A stretch of 64,000 nt of DNA from Trichomonas vaginalis G3. Lineage: Eukaryota; Parabasalia; Trichomonadida; Trichomonadidae. This document shows, piece after piece, positions 1 through 9,635 of this stretch (position 1 is the stretch's first letter; the number at the start of each line of letters is the position of its first letter). The notes beneath the pieces were generated by a model. That model did no database searches and had not been told where the DNA came from. It saw only the letters and a program-made list of their open reading frames with translations. Position numbers and translations under genes: made by a program. Location: assembly GCF_026262505.1 (NCBI RefSeq), contig NC_067207.1, positions 33,634,082-33,698,081 on the forward strand, in the 5' to 3' direction.

Positions 1-649
1 ATTGTTTTGTTAAAATTAATTGTTGGTAAATATACTTCTGTTGGAGCAGTTCTGGTGAACATTTCCTGTATTTTGAGGGCATCTCTTCAGACCAGATACG
101 TTCAAAATCACTATTTTCTTTCTCATGCTTTTGTTTTAAGACTTGATAATATTTATTTGTTTCTTCATCGAATTTCTTAAGTGTATCATCGAAATTTGGT
201 GTGTTTTGCTTATTTGTATCATCCTCGAAATCATCTTGGAATGAATCTTTTGATCTTGCGGAATTTAATATTTTTCTTTTTTGATTTTCTGTTTTTGCTT
301 TAGATTTTAGTAATGCTGCTTTTTCTGCACTATCTAAATCTTTATTTCGAGCACATGTTTGTGAGTATTGATTTAAATAAAGAGGTAAAATATCTAAAGT
401 TTCGTTGTCAATTTTGTCGTAATTTTCACCTGACTCTAGTATATCTTGTGCTTCAATACAGTGTTTATCCGTTAATAATGAGATGTTTTTCGTATCAGAT
501 CTGACGGATCTTGAAGAATTTTGGTTAAGCAATGTTTTCGGAGGGATAACTCGCTGTGTTGGTTTAGTTTCCTTTCTAGAAGAATGTTGCGTATCTTGTG
601 ATTGCTTAACAGGATAAGCCCATGGTTTAATCAATGAGCTTTTCCTCAT
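1..649 (-). CDS. Coiled-coil/low-complexity protein, N-terminal part (runs off left edge)
   Basis: Read on the minus strand from an ATG at 647-649, the frame stays open to the window edge for about 216 residues with no stop, so the C-terminus lies outside. The N-terminus is basic and polar (MRKSSLIKPWAYPVKQSQ...). The middle is rich in Lys, Glu, Asp, Ser and Asn with an acidic FQDDFEDD patch. The last visible part is helical and charged, with a CSPELLQQKYIYQQL segment that could begin a coiled coil. There is no signal peptide or membrane segment. I do not recognise a domain. It is probably a cytoplasmic scaffold-type protein, by composition only. Codon use matches the other host genes here. 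Confidence 0.7.
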   Translation of the reverse strand, partial: MRKSSLIKPWAYPVKQSQDTQHSSRKETKPTQRVIPPKTLLNQNSSRSVRSDTKNISLLTDKHCIEAQDILESGENYDKIDNETLDILPLYLNQYSQTCARNKDLDSAEKAALLKSKAKTENQKRKILNSARSKDSFQDDFEDDTNKQNTPNFDDTLKKFDEETNKYYQVLKQKHEKENSDFERIWSEEMPSKYRKCSPELLQQKYIYQQLILTKQ

Positions 650-1017
650 TCTTTAGAAAACGTGCACAAAATTTTGTAAAGATTTCAAAATCTACTGACT
701 TGGTTTTATAATTTTGGTAAAAAAGATAACATAAATATCGTGTTGTGATCTGTTTTCATTGCAAATTTAAGTGAATTTGATAGAATTCAAGAAATATATT
801 TTAGAATCTGACAGCAAAGATACCATAATTATACCATCTTCTGTACTTACCCAATAAAATATTATAACCCTAAGCAATAGCGGTTAAATTAATCATGAAG
901 ATGAATTCGCAGAAATTTCGATCAATATCAAGGGAGTGACAGCATGATTACAAGAAATATGTATGTTTGATTCACATTAGGATATATTTAAAAGATATTA
1001 TTAGAAAAAGTAATTTT
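650..1017. other. Intergenic, nothing recognised
   Basis: AT-rich spacer between the start of the left-edge gene and the 3' end of the dead surface-protein gene. No long frame, RNA gene or repeat was seen. Confidence 0.5.
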
Positions 1018-2049
1018 TTATCTCGCTATTTTCATAAGATTGAGCAAAACTTTTATGTACTTGAACTTTTTTCGTTTAGTGATAATATCCGATGAACAAC
1101 AATTGCATGGTTTAAAACGAGTAAAACCAATTTGAAATTCATCAGTAGAAGAAGACTGTGTGTTTAAATTAGGGTAAGATCCTTTGATTTCAATTGAGCT
1201 ATGAACTATGTTTATTGAATAACCCTCATCAATCTCAAATGTATTTGGGGCGTTATTATCTTTAAAAATAGAATCCTCTATTAATAAATCATTGTTTTTT
1301 GTAGATATTAAGATATCTCCCAATGTATTATTCAATATATTAGTCTTGTTCACCGAAAATTCTTGATTTCCGTCAAAAGATATGCAATAATAACTGGTTG
1401 CTTTGTTGTTAAATAATGTTGTGTATGAACTATACCCTGGAGCGTTTGTTTGAAGGACGCAGAAACCGCAATTCTGTTGAGTTTTAGAATTTGAAGCATT
1501 TGCATTTTTTATTAAAACTTCGCCATTACTAAAATATAGTGTCGAAAGACCTGAAGTTAATGTTGCTTATGAACTTAAAAAAGAAGAAAGATAAAAATAA
1601 TTTTTGTATTGAGTTGTGCTTGATTGTGTTTTTGTATATGAATGGTGTCCATGGCTCATTGTACTACAATTGTATGCGCAAATTTTATTCTGAATGACAT
1701 TCAAATTAGCTTTAATATATATGTTTGCACCATTACCCATACTTCCGTCTGAATTTCTAGAATTTTGCTTATTAGAATGGAGTAATGATGATTCGATAAG
1801 AATTTTAATTGATGTTTCTTCATTATTATAGAAATCGATTAATCTTGAATTTTCTACTGATGTAACTTCACAAATGTAATAGTTATGATAGTCAGCGAAG
1901 TTTCCTGTTGAATAACTATCATTTGTTCCTTCATTAATTAACATTCTAATCTCAAAATGATGTAATAATGATGGAGATAGAGCAGAGATGCATTGATAAA
2001 CAGTCATGTTCTTAGTTCCGATTTGACGTTTATAACTGGGAAGGATCAC
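1018..2049 (-). pseudogene. Broken beta-helix-type surface protein gene
   Basis: Two minus-strand blocks, 2049-1567 and 1566-1018, lie in the same frame and are separated by one in-frame TAA at 1567-1569. The protein is Asn/Ser-rich with short hydrophobic strands and recurring 'ILN-N', 'IKDN' and 'NNxATSYYC' patterns typical of right-handed beta-helix (pectin-lyase-like) surface proteins of trichomonads. There is no in-frame ATG at the 5' end (the first Met is near 2007) and an upstream in-frame stop, so the 5' part is lost. A Cys-rich CNCC patch lies near the end but no membrane segment follows. I read it as a truncated family member with one nonsense change. The family assignment rests on composition only. 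Confidence 0.6.
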
Positions 2050-2461
2050 TTGATCCGATTTTCAAACATTACCACTTTTTCAATGGATCGTGTTTATAAG
2101 GTTAGTATTTCCTACCATAAAACAGTTATATTTATTGAAATTATTGATTCCTTTGCAATGTGATTACATTTTATCAAAAGGTTAAAATTTGTCCTTGACA
2201 TCGACTGTAGCTCATCTTTTTTAAGTGAAAATTTACCAATTTACTGTGTTATAAAGGTAAGAAAAGCAAAAAAACTCTGATTTTGGGAAGATATATTGTA
2301 CAATTTATGAGAAATCAAAAGAATATCAAAAATATTTTGATTGTTGAATGCTACATTGTTTTTACTTAGCTTGGTTGTTTAAATCATTGGTATGAAAAGA
2401 AAAAGTTTTAACATTTTTGATAAATTTACTTAAAACAAACAAAAAAATAATTAAAAAGTTA
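2050..2461. other. Intergenic, nothing recognised
   Basis: AT-rich spacer with A- and T-runs downstream of the CDC14-like gene. No supported gene or repeat. Confidence 0.5.
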
Positions 2462-3676
2462 TTATTTCCTTACAACAGAATTAGATCTGTTGTATTTTCT
2501 TGGTTGAGGTGTCTTTGGTGTCAAATGGACACCAGTTACCTGTAATCCGCTTGTCATTGAGTTCCTGTCGTAAATAGAAGCAGCGCTAGTCTTGTGTGGA
2601 ATGTCCTTTTTCAGAGCATTTCTCAATACTTTGGTCGGAGCATGAGAAACTTCATCTTCAGAAGAAATTTTCGGAGTTTTTACTGTTTTTGCAGTTTTTC
2701 CTGAAATATTTTCATAATATTTAAGAACATAATCTTGTTGATCGCCAATTATACTTCCTGGCCGACATAATCTTATCCAGCCAATAGCTTCGTGTCCTGT
2801 AAATCCGAAATCTTTAATCATATAACATGCGGCCAAAGTTCCTGTTCTTCCAAGGCCAGCTTTGCAATGTAGAGCAACTATATCAGATCCTTCAATGATT
2901 TTTAGCCATTGCGTTAAGATTTCTGGAGGAGGAGTTGATCCATCAAGGAAATACAATTCTGTATGTTCGAAACTGGCTCGTTTGAATATCTCTTCATCGT
3001 AGAACTTCTGGCATAAACGGACAACTCTTGTAATCTTCTTTTCTGCGAAAACAGGTACTAAATCTTGAGGAGTTGCGACTCTCCAGCCTCCTCGTATACA
3101 ATTGGTAGCGTATGGTGATGCAAATGCTAATAGTTTGTTTGGAATAAGCCAATTCATGTCGCCGTTCTCTACTTGTTCGTATTTTTTCCAATCTTGGGCA
3201 TCAAAGTTGTCTGGATTGTACCAACCTATTTGCATGGCATGGTATAATCCTTTTATACATGATCCTACTGTTAAACTGTACTTGGATGGCAAGGATGAAG
3301 CATCTCGATACGGTTTTAGTGTTGGAAGAATAGTAGATAATGGTTTAAGAGCTTCCTCTGGAGTTAAATGTTGTTCTATAAGTAAATAGCTCGCTAATAA
3401 TAAACTTGCGTTTGCAATTGTATGTTGATTTAAGTTTGTAAAGAATTGTACTTTTTCTGCATGCTCGTTTAATATCTTATTTGTTAGTAATCTGAATTTG
3501 TGAATTTGAAGTAAAGATAAAGGTCCAAAATCTGAAAAAAAAGGATAGTATTGATATTCTTCATCAGTATCGATCGAATAGCTAAACATTGTTGGTTTAG
3601 ATCGCTGTGTTATTCGGGTAATGGTGAAATATAGTCTGTCTGGAATTATAGGTAAACAATTTACGGATTGCATCAT
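2462..3676 (-). CDS. CDC14: CDC14-like dual-specificity protein phosphatase
   Basis: A 404-residue protein starting with two Met codons. The N-terminal half (about 15-160) matches the non-catalytic domain of CDC14 (DRLYFTI, DFGPLSLLQIHKF, RDAS). The C-terminal catalytic domain (about 170-330) contains the phosphatase loop HCKAGLGRTG with nucleophile Cys271 and Arg277. A conserved Asp245 in LDGSTPP serves as general acid, and RPGSIIGDQQ follows as in CDC14. The basic Ser/Thr-rich tail (about 330-404) holds several S/T-P sites. In other eukaryotes CDC14 removes phosphate from Cdk sites to control mitotic exit and cytokinesis; that role is inferred here. The gene is intact. A 35-bp piece of its coding sequence (3583-3617) reappears inverted at 5103-5137. 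Confidence 0.95.
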   Translation of the reverse strand: MMQSVNCLPIIPDRLYFTITRITQRSKPTMFSYSIDTDEEYQYYPFFSDFGPLSLLQIHKFRLLTNKILNEHAEKVQFFTNLNQHTIANASLLLASYLLIEQHLTPEEALKPLSTILPTLKPYRDASSLPSKYSLTVGSCIKGLYHAMQIGWYNPDNFDAQDWKKYEQVENGDMNWLIPNKLLAFASPYATNCIRGGWRVATPQDLVPVFAEKKITRVVRLCQKFYDEEIFKRASFEHTELYFLDGSTPPPEILTQWLKIIEGSDIVALHCKAGLGRTGTLAACYMIKDFGFTGHEAIGWIRLCRPGSIIGDQQDYVLKYYENISGKTAKTVKTPKISSEDEVSHAPTKVLRNALKKDIPHKTSAASIYDRNSMTSGLQVTGVHLTPKTPQPRKYNRSNSVVRK

Positions 3677-4119
3677 AAAAAAATGATAAAAATGTAAAGT
3701 TCTAGGGAAGATGCAATATGCTTAACTTTCTAAGATAATGTTTTGTTTACTTAAAATGTACCTTATAAAATGAAAAATCAGAATTGAGCAATAATATTTC
3801 GAAGACCTAGAACAATTAGATAGTCCATGATTAATAATGACCTTTATAGCGGATTGAAATACTACACAGTAATCTACATTTTGAATAATTTCGCAATGTT
3901 AATATTCCTTCAAAGCCCTTGGGAAACCTGTCCACTAACGCTATCTGGTTTTCATTTTTATAGCAGAATTTGAACAAAAAGCATGCATATTTATGTTTTG
4001 ATTTGTATTAAAAATTAATCTATCTTCAGAGCTTTTTTGTTGAAAATTTCATCAACATGTGATGGCTGCATCTCTTTAGTATGAATTAAAAAAGAAATAT
4101 ATACTTTTTATATTAAAAA
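3677..4119. other. Intergenic between CDC14 and the tRNA cluster
   Basis: AT-rich; presumably holds the CDC14 promoter (minus strand) and the 3' trailer of the first tRNA-Ala gene. No coding frame is supported. Confidence 0.5.
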
Positions 4120-4191
4120 TGGAGATGGGGGGAATCGAACCCCCGGCCTCAACTATGCTAAAGTCGCACTCTACCACTGAGCCACACCCCC
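4120..4191 (-). tRNA. tRNA-Ala (AGC), copy A
   Basis: A 72-nt cloverleaf: acceptor GGGGGTG/CATCTCC with two G-U pairs, D-arm GCTC-AGTGGTA-GAGT, anticodon stem CGACT/AGTTG with loop TTAGCAT (anticodon AGC), T-arm GGGGG-TTCGATT-CCCCC, discriminator A. The CCA is not encoded. A and B boxes are intact. A T-run follows on the transcribed strand as a pol III terminator. Confidence 0.96.
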
Positions 4192-4389
4192 TTTACATTT
4201 ATTCAATTATTTAAAATTATATAATGAATATATAAGTATTGTATCAAGTTTAGAAATAGTGATTTGACATCTCCTTTGAACAAATTCTTTAGATAATGAA
4301 TATCATTAATCAAAAATAGATTCAATCAAATAATTGAAGAATATTTATAACTATATCTTATAAGTGGGTTATACTTTCCCCACTTGTAA

Positions 4390-4578
4390 CTATAAGATCG
4401 AATTCCCTCTCTTCCAAAATGAAATTGTTGCCTTAGGTTTATGTAAATATTCGATTTTTTCTAGAGGATATGATTCAATTATTGCTGGGCCTTCATTTGG
4501 CTCGCTTTCGCCTTGATTTTCTGTAGTTTTTTCACTCAAAAAATCTGACAAATGTTTACCGTGGGGTAAAAGTGCCAA
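4390..4578 (-). CDS. Small hypothetical ORF between tRNA copies (weak)
   Basis: A 62-codon frame (MALLPHGKHLSDFLSEK...) lies between two tRNA-Ala copies. Its composition is protein-like (charged, Pro and Trp present), but it lies in rearranged DNA and has no recognised domain. It may be the stranded end of a larger gene brought in by the rearrangement. I cannot assign a function. Confidence 0.22.
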   Translation of the reverse strand: MALLPHGKHLSDFLSEKTTENQGESEPNEGPAIIESYPLEKIEYLHKPKATISFWKRGNSIL

Positions 4579-4735
4579 GGAATTTTGTCATTCCTTGGAC
4601 CTTTTTGAATACCGTATCTAAATAATTTGACTCTTTCCATATATTGTATAAAACGTTTCCCTTATTCTTCAGGACTTTCTATCGTTCTCGAGAGTATTAT
4701 TTTTTTACAATAATCAAATCAAAAAAAAATAAAAA

Positions 4736-4807
4736 TGGAGATGGGGGGAATCGAACCCCCGGCCTCAACTATGCTAAAGTCGCACTCTACCACTGAGCCA
4801 CACCCCC
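4736..4807 (-). tRNA. tRNA-Ala (AGC), copy B
   Basis: Identical over all 72 nt to copy A, with the same fold and AGC anticodon. The 3' trailer on the transcribed strand reads TTTTTATTTTTTTTT, a strong pol III terminator. Its upstream flank resembles that of copy A for about 40 bp. Confidence 0.96.
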
Positions 4808-5102
4808 TTTACATTTATTCAATTATTTAAAATTATATAATGAATACAAATATTCAAAAATAGATTCAATCAAATGATTGAAGAATATTTAGAACTCAAT
4901 CTTATACTTTTTCCCTTTACATTATAGGTTATATAGTATAGTTTTGCATAGTATTTAATTTGATCCATTCCAACAATGTTTCGATTATGACTTTAAGCTG
5001 ATAAGAGTTCGCTATATTATGAAATTCTACTTATCTGTATATAAAGAATTTGTTCAAAGAAATAGAGAAACAAAAAGGAGATGTCATATCACTATTTCTA
5101 AA

Positions 5103-5137
5103 CCGAATAACACAGCGATCTAAACCAACAATGTTTA
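5103..5137 (-). repeat. 35-bp inverted copy of CDC14 coding sequence
   Basis: This stretch is an exact reverse complement of 3583-3617, inside the CDC14-like gene. It sits inside the 5' flank of tRNA-Ala copy C, at a point where the matching flank of copy A has no insertion. It looks like filler DNA copied during the break repair that made the inverted tRNA duplication. Confidence 0.9.
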
Positions 5138-5205
5138 TACTTATATAACTTGATACAATACTTATATATTCATTATATAATTTTAAATAATTGAATAAAT
5201 GTAAA

Positions 5206-5277
5206 GGGGGTGTGGCTCAGTGGTAGAGTGCGACTTTAGCATAGTTGAGGCCGGGGGTTCGATTCCCCCCATCTCCA
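5206..5277 (+). tRNA. tRNA-Ala (AGC), copy C
   Basis: Identical 72-nt sequence to copies A and B but on the plus strand. The trailer starts TTTTTATTTTTTTTTT, a pol III terminator shared with copy B. The leader matches copy A's leader, interrupted by the CDC14-derived filler. Confidence 0.96.
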
Positions 5278-5578
5278 TTTTTATTTTTTTTTGATTTGAT
5301 TATTGTAAAAAAATAATACTCTCGAGAACGATAGAAAGTCCTGAAGAATAAGGGAAACGTTTTATACAATATATGGAAAGAGTCAAATTACTGAAAGCAG
5401 ATGAAGGACTTTAACAATTTGCTAATTAATATTGTACTTATGTATATATGAAGTGTATGTGATCTAATGCTAGCACAGTCAATGTTTACGACTCTGAACT
5501 GAAGTTTATATCTCAACATAATATAGATTTAATATTTTCAAAGAAAAAAATGATATATAACAATAAAAACAAACAAAT
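5278..5578. other. Intergenic downstream of tRNA copy C
   Basis: The first 112 bases repeat, inverted, the flank of tRNA copy B. The remainder is AT-rich spacer before the convergent 3' end of the coiled-coil gene. Confidence 0.5.
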
Positions 5579-7246
5579 TTATTTATAAATTATGTCATAA
5601 GCCTGTGCACTGGTTGGTAATGGTGGAAGCGGCTTTCCAAGAGCTGATTGAGAAGTATGAGCAGTATAAGACTTTAATTTCTTTGATCTTAAGTAGCTTT
5701 CAGGTTCTGTGTCTGGTTGTATCTGAACTGGCTGTTTTGTGTTAATGTGATTCAGTTTTTCCTTCATTTGATTTATTGAACTTTTCATTTTTTCAAGAAT
5801 TCTATCAATTGTAGACAAATCAGCTTTCTTATCCATAAGAGTTGTTATTTCCTTCTTAAATTCATTAGTTTGAGATACTTCTGTCTCTAATCTTGAAACT
5901 AAATCTGAAAATTTTTGGTTCATTTCTATTTCAAAAGCAGCTCTGTCATCGGTTTCGACTTCTACCTCCTTCCCTATGTTCAGTGTTGGTATTGAAATCG
6001 TATGTTTCTCAGTTGGTTCAAGAGTTATGTCACTTGACTTTGCCAAAAATTTTGTTTGATCGTCAATAAGTTTTTGAAAGCCAGATCCGGCTCTTCCTAA
6101 TGAATTTATGATGTCTGTGAAGCCCATTTTTGTTGTTGACTTATTTTTTGTCAGTTCTTCTGTTTCTACAAGGCGATCGTTAAGGTCATTGAGTGCTGTA
6201 GCTGTTGCTTTAAACGAAGCATTAGAAGTCTCCAAAAAAGCGTCAATTTTAGATTTTAATTTCAGAATATCGTGAATTGAGTTCTTTAAACAGCTTGGTA
6301 TTTGTTCTTTCGTTAGGTTAAGATCGTTATTAAGTAAAGCAACCTCTTTCGATAAGTCTATTAAGCATCTATGAATTCCATTGAAAAATTTCGATTGATC
6401 GTCACAAGCGTTTTGAGTAGCAATGAAAGATTGGTTTAGTAAGTCAACACGTCGATCATTCCGTTGTATAGTGTGAATAATCATTGAAGCATCTAAAGGA
6501 TCTTTTAATTCTAATTGTATTAAACTATCTGCTGCTATTTTACCTTGTATATCGATTATCTTTTCTCCTAAGTCTTTCATTTTATTGTCATTCAATGTTC
6601 TGTCGGCTGAAATTTGATTTAAAGCTTCTGTAATTTTTCCGTCGATTTGTTTGATGTCTGCTTCTGTCTTCTGTTTGATATTCTCAATGATGAGTTCTAA
6701 ACCGTCAATACGTTTTATTAATGCATCTTCTGATTTATCTTCCAATTTTTTAAGTCTTTGTTCAATTGTAGTGAAATTATTTTGGTATTCATCTATTTTA
6801 TCAAATATGTATCGCGAATTTTTTGATAAATCGTTAATTCTTTGACCTTGAATTCCTAAATTTTGTTCATTTGTAATAAATCTCTCAGTAAAAGTAGTTT
6901 CTAGTTTCTTTATTTCGACATTTGTTGCGTTATTTTTGGTTTCTATAGTTTCTGAAATGTATTTATTTAAATTCTCGATTGATTCTGAAATTTTTGAAGA
7001 AGATTTATCAATTAAATCACGAACAAAAGCTTCATTGAATGTAGATAGTGAATTGTTTATTTTTTCAATATCATGTATCTCAGCTTTTGTCTTAACGACA
7101 TTTTCAAGATTGTTTATTTGCTGTTCTTGATGGGAAACCATATCAACAATTTGGTCAAGAATAGACTTTAGCTGGTCAGAATAAAGATTAACATTGATTA
7201 TAGATTCATTTTGTTCTAGAAGACTGGAGATTTTATGAAGAGACAT
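5579..7246 (-). CDS. Long coiled-coil protein
   Basis: The ATG at 7246 gives 555 residues; a TTG directly before it is not needed. Nearly the whole length is heptad-rich coiled coil: repeated INNLENVV, IEKINNSLS, RLKKLEDK, LELIIENIKQK, KMKSSINQMKEKLNHIN patterns with few Pro or Gly until residue 350. A looser middle (about 370-400, GRAGSGFQKL) and a Pro-rich C-terminal tail (about 515-555, GKPLPPLPTSAQAYD) follow; the latter could bind an SH3- or EVH1-type partner. There is no signal or membrane segment. It is probably a cytoskeletal or scaffold protein. I do not recognise an orthologue outside trichomonads. Confidence 0.8.
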   Translation of the reverse strand: MSLHKISSLLEQNESIINVNLYSDQLKSILDQIVDMVSHQEQQINNLENVVKTKAEIHDIEKINNSLSTFNEAFVRDLIDKSSSKISESIENLNKYISETIETKNNATNVEIKKLETTFTERFITNEQNLGIQGQRINDLSKNSRYIFDKIDEYQNNFTTIEQRLKKLEDKSEDALIKRIDGLELIIENIKQKTEADIKQIDGKITEALNQISADRTLNDNKMKDLGEKIIDIQGKIAADSLIQLELKDPLDASMIIHTIQRNDRRVDLLNQSFIATQNACDDQSKFFNGIHRCLIDLSKEVALLNNDLNLTKEQIPSCLKNSIHDILKLKSKIDAFLETSNASFKATATALNDLNDRLVETEELTKNKSTTKMGFTDIINSLGRAGSGFQKLIDDQTKFLAKSSDITLEPTEKHTISIPTLNIGKEVEVETDDRAAFEIEMNQKFSDLVSRLETEVSQTNEFKKEITTLMDKKADLSTIDRILEKMKSSINQMKEKLNHINTKQPVQIQPDTEPESYLRSKKLKSYTAHTSQSALGKPLPPLPTSAQAYDIIYK

Positions 7247-7757
7247 CAATACAAATTTTTGTCAAATAAAAATACGTTATTCATGAAAATTTATATTGAT
7301 TGCAAATTAATAAGGCGAATAGATGTACCTATAACTATAGAATCATTTTTATAAAGTAAAAATGTTAGAATGATATTCTGACAAAATTTTATTTTATAAA
7401 ATCATGAAAATTCATAATGTTTATGTATATTTTGAAACAAAAGCAAAAATATAATCCATACATAGATTTAAATTTTTTACATTTTATAATGAAATCAACA
7501 AAAATCACTTTTGCAGATTAATTTTTTATATATATTCGTAAAAATTTTTGATTATGATTTTTTTTAAATTGACGTTTTTATTAGTTTTTTAGATCCTTCT
7601 CATGTGTAAGATAATGATCAATTCAGTTTCCTTTACAAATATAAAAAGTTATTGTATCATTGATAAACAAATTTGACTCAACAACATAATTGATCTAAAA
7701 ACAAACTATATAAACGAATTATTTAATTTTTATACAAGAATCTATATGTTTACTTTA
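7247..7757. other. Intergenic, nothing recognised
   Basis: Very AT-rich spacer. It should contain the coiled-coil gene promoter (minus strand) at its left end and the 3' end of the BspA pseudogene at the right. No other feature is supported. Confidence 0.5.
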
Positions 7758-8578
7758 CTACATGGTTATAAATACATTCAAATAAGTACCTATTAATGGT
7801 AACAGTCGGAAATCATTCTTATAACAAACAGTGCAGGCATTATTCAATAGTGAAACTCGCATGTGATTTAATTCTGGAGTCGATTTAATAATTTTAGCAC
7901 GAATTTCATTTGTTGTGACTTTTATGTTAACTTGATCTGTGTACGGAGATTGCAAAAAGCATTTATTAATTACTGTAAGCTTCTGGGAGAGTATTACAAT
8001 GTTTCGCGGTTCTGTACAAATGCCAAAAATCTGAGCTCCAATATGGACAACTGAAGCAGGTAAAATTATGTCTGTTAAGGATATGCAATACCAAAAAGCT
8101 AGTCCTCCTAAATATTCAAATTTTGAATCTATTGGGAAAATTACACTTGTTAAATGAATGCATGATGCAAAAACACCACCATGACGAACAGTGCAATCTG
8201 CAATCTTGTTAAGAGATTTTGGGAAGTAAATTTTCTTCAGTGAACTACAAAGATCGAAAACACCTTGATCAATAAAAGTCAAATTTGGAGGAAATCTTAC
8301 ATCTTCGAGTATGTAACACTCTCGAAAGCACCATTGAGGCAAAATAGTTAATTGAGACAGTTGGAAAAATCAACGAATGTAAATAACGATTGACGAAATG
8401 CATTATTTTCTAGAATGGATAATGAACTATTGGATTCAAATATTAATCTTCCTCGTTGCTTGAAACTTGAATTAGAATTTACTTTTATAACATTGGATGG
8501 GATTAATATATCAACGTTAGTGGATGATGTAATTGCAATGATAGTAGTATTGCTTTCATTGAGATATTGGATACTCAT
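7758..8578 (-). pseudogene. BspA-like leucine-rich surface protein, frameshifted
   Basis: The minus strand starts at ATG 8576-8578 (MSIQYLNESNTTIIAITSS), runs about 76 codons, then shifts frame near 8340-8355 and continues for about 190 codons to 7758. The second part shows TpLRR/BspA repeats (LEDVRFPPNLTFIDQGVF, LKKIYFPKSLNKIAD, LTSVIFPIDSKFEYLGGLAFWYC, LTDIILPASVVHIGAQIF). BspA-like proteins are abundant trichomonad surface proteins linked to adhesion. The gene is short for the family, lacks a membrane segment, and carries one frameshift, so it is a pseudogene. Its 5' end faces the divergent discoidin-like gene at 8766. Confidence 0.8.
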
Positions 8579-8765
8579 TGAGTCATCGATGTATTCATAA
8601 TGTATTCATAATTTTTGACATATTTTCAATTTTTGAGGTCATATTTGAATTTTAAACCACCAATTTAGATACTTCATATTTCATTGATTAAAAACAATTT
8701 AATATTCTAAGGTTTATTCAATTTTTTTCAATGCTTCCAAATTTTTTCACCTCAAGTAAAATTTC

Positions 8766-9335
8766 ATGGTTTTAATTGCATACAACTCGAGTGATGAACT
8801 TAACGGTCTATTATCATACATTGGAACTTTAGGTAGTGACAAATCAGAATATCTTCAATATGAATCTGTCGAAGGCCAAGATCCAGAACAATTATTTTAC
8901 TTTATCAGTGGCAATTCATATGCTACTACACGCGAATCCCTCCCAGAATATTATGTTGGACTTTATCTGAAAAAACATGTATTTGGTTTAAGCTCATTTA
9001 CTATTAAGACAGCTTTTCACCCACAAAATTCAACAAATCATCCATTAACATGGAAAATTATTGGATCCATTGATGAAAAAAATTGGAATATTTTAGATTC
9101 ACATATAAATGATTCAGTTCTTAATGTCCAATTTAGGTCAGTTCATTTTGAAGCTCAGGAATATGCTGTGAGACATATTAGATTTGTATCAGCTACATCT
9201 TTTTCACTAAGATCTTTAGAATTCTTCGGAAATTTGTATCCAAACAACATAATATTCCCTTTCTGTCAGATAAATAATATTTGTAACATGTTTTCAACAT
9301 TTGGACACTTTATTGCTGTTTTCATATTAATGTAA
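8766..9335 (+). CDS. Discoidin (F5/8 type C)-like protein with C-terminal hydrophobic segment
   Basis: 189 residues. Residues about 40-160 resemble the galactose-binding/discoidin fold: a strand LSSFTIKTAFHP, then LTWKIIGSIDEKNWNILDSH (the typical W-x2-x-GS-DG-x-W-x2-L pattern), and VRHIRFVSATSFSLRSLEFFG near the end. A short hydrophobic stretch at the C-terminus (about 176-189, GHFIAVFILM) could anchor it in a membrane. No clear signal peptide is visible. The fold usually binds sugars or lipids. The gene looks whole but short. It is divergent from the BspA pseudogene. Confidence 0.65.
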   Translation: MVLIAYNSSDELNGLLSYIGTLGSDKSEYLQYESVEGQDPEQLFYFISGNSYATTRESLPEYYVGLYLKKHVFGLSSFTIKTAFHPQNSTNHPLTWKIIGSIDEKNWNILDSHINDSVLNVQFRSVHFEAQEYAVRHIRFVSATSFSLRSLEFFGNLYPNNIIFPFCQINNICNMFSTFGHFIAVFILM

Positions 9336-9635
9336 TTTCAGTAATCTTCCATTGTTATAAGAATAAACTATTTTCATTTTTATACTTATAGAATTATTCG
9401 TTATGATTTGATTGTATAGAAAGTTAATTGTTTATGAATCAAATATCATGAGCTCAGACCTAGGGTTATCAAAATTTTTAAAGAAGCTCTAGCTGAAAAT
9501 ATACAATTGGCATGAAAAATGAGTTCATCTTAATATTCATACAAATTTCATTCCGTGTAAACTTTATTTGAAAATCACCAGGATGATAAATCCTGGTGAT
9601 GATACTTTATAAAACAATGCAGTTATACTCAGTAA
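9336..9635. other. Intergenic with a small hairpin
   Basis: AT-rich spacer. A short inverted repeat ATCACCAGGATGATAAATCCTGGTGAT lies at about 9575-9601 and could be the 3'-end hairpin of an RNA. Nothing else was seen. Confidence 0.4.

Larger units (their letters stand above)
4624..5389. repeat. Inverted duplication of tRNA-Ala with both flanks
   Basis: The 3' flank and tRNA of copy B (4624-4807) recur inverted as copy C with its trailer (5206-5389), including a CTCGAGAACGATAGAAAGTC block. The 5' flank of copy C (about 5043-5205) instead matches, inverted, the longer 5' flank of copy A (4192-4292), with two short insertions. Copies A and B are direct repeats, B lacking part of A's upstream flank. 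The cluster is a composite of one direct and one inverted duplication. Confidence 0.85.

Noticed and set aside
313-504. Plus-strand 63-residue frame at the left edge
   Set aside because: It is a shadow of the long minus-strand frame that covers 1-649.
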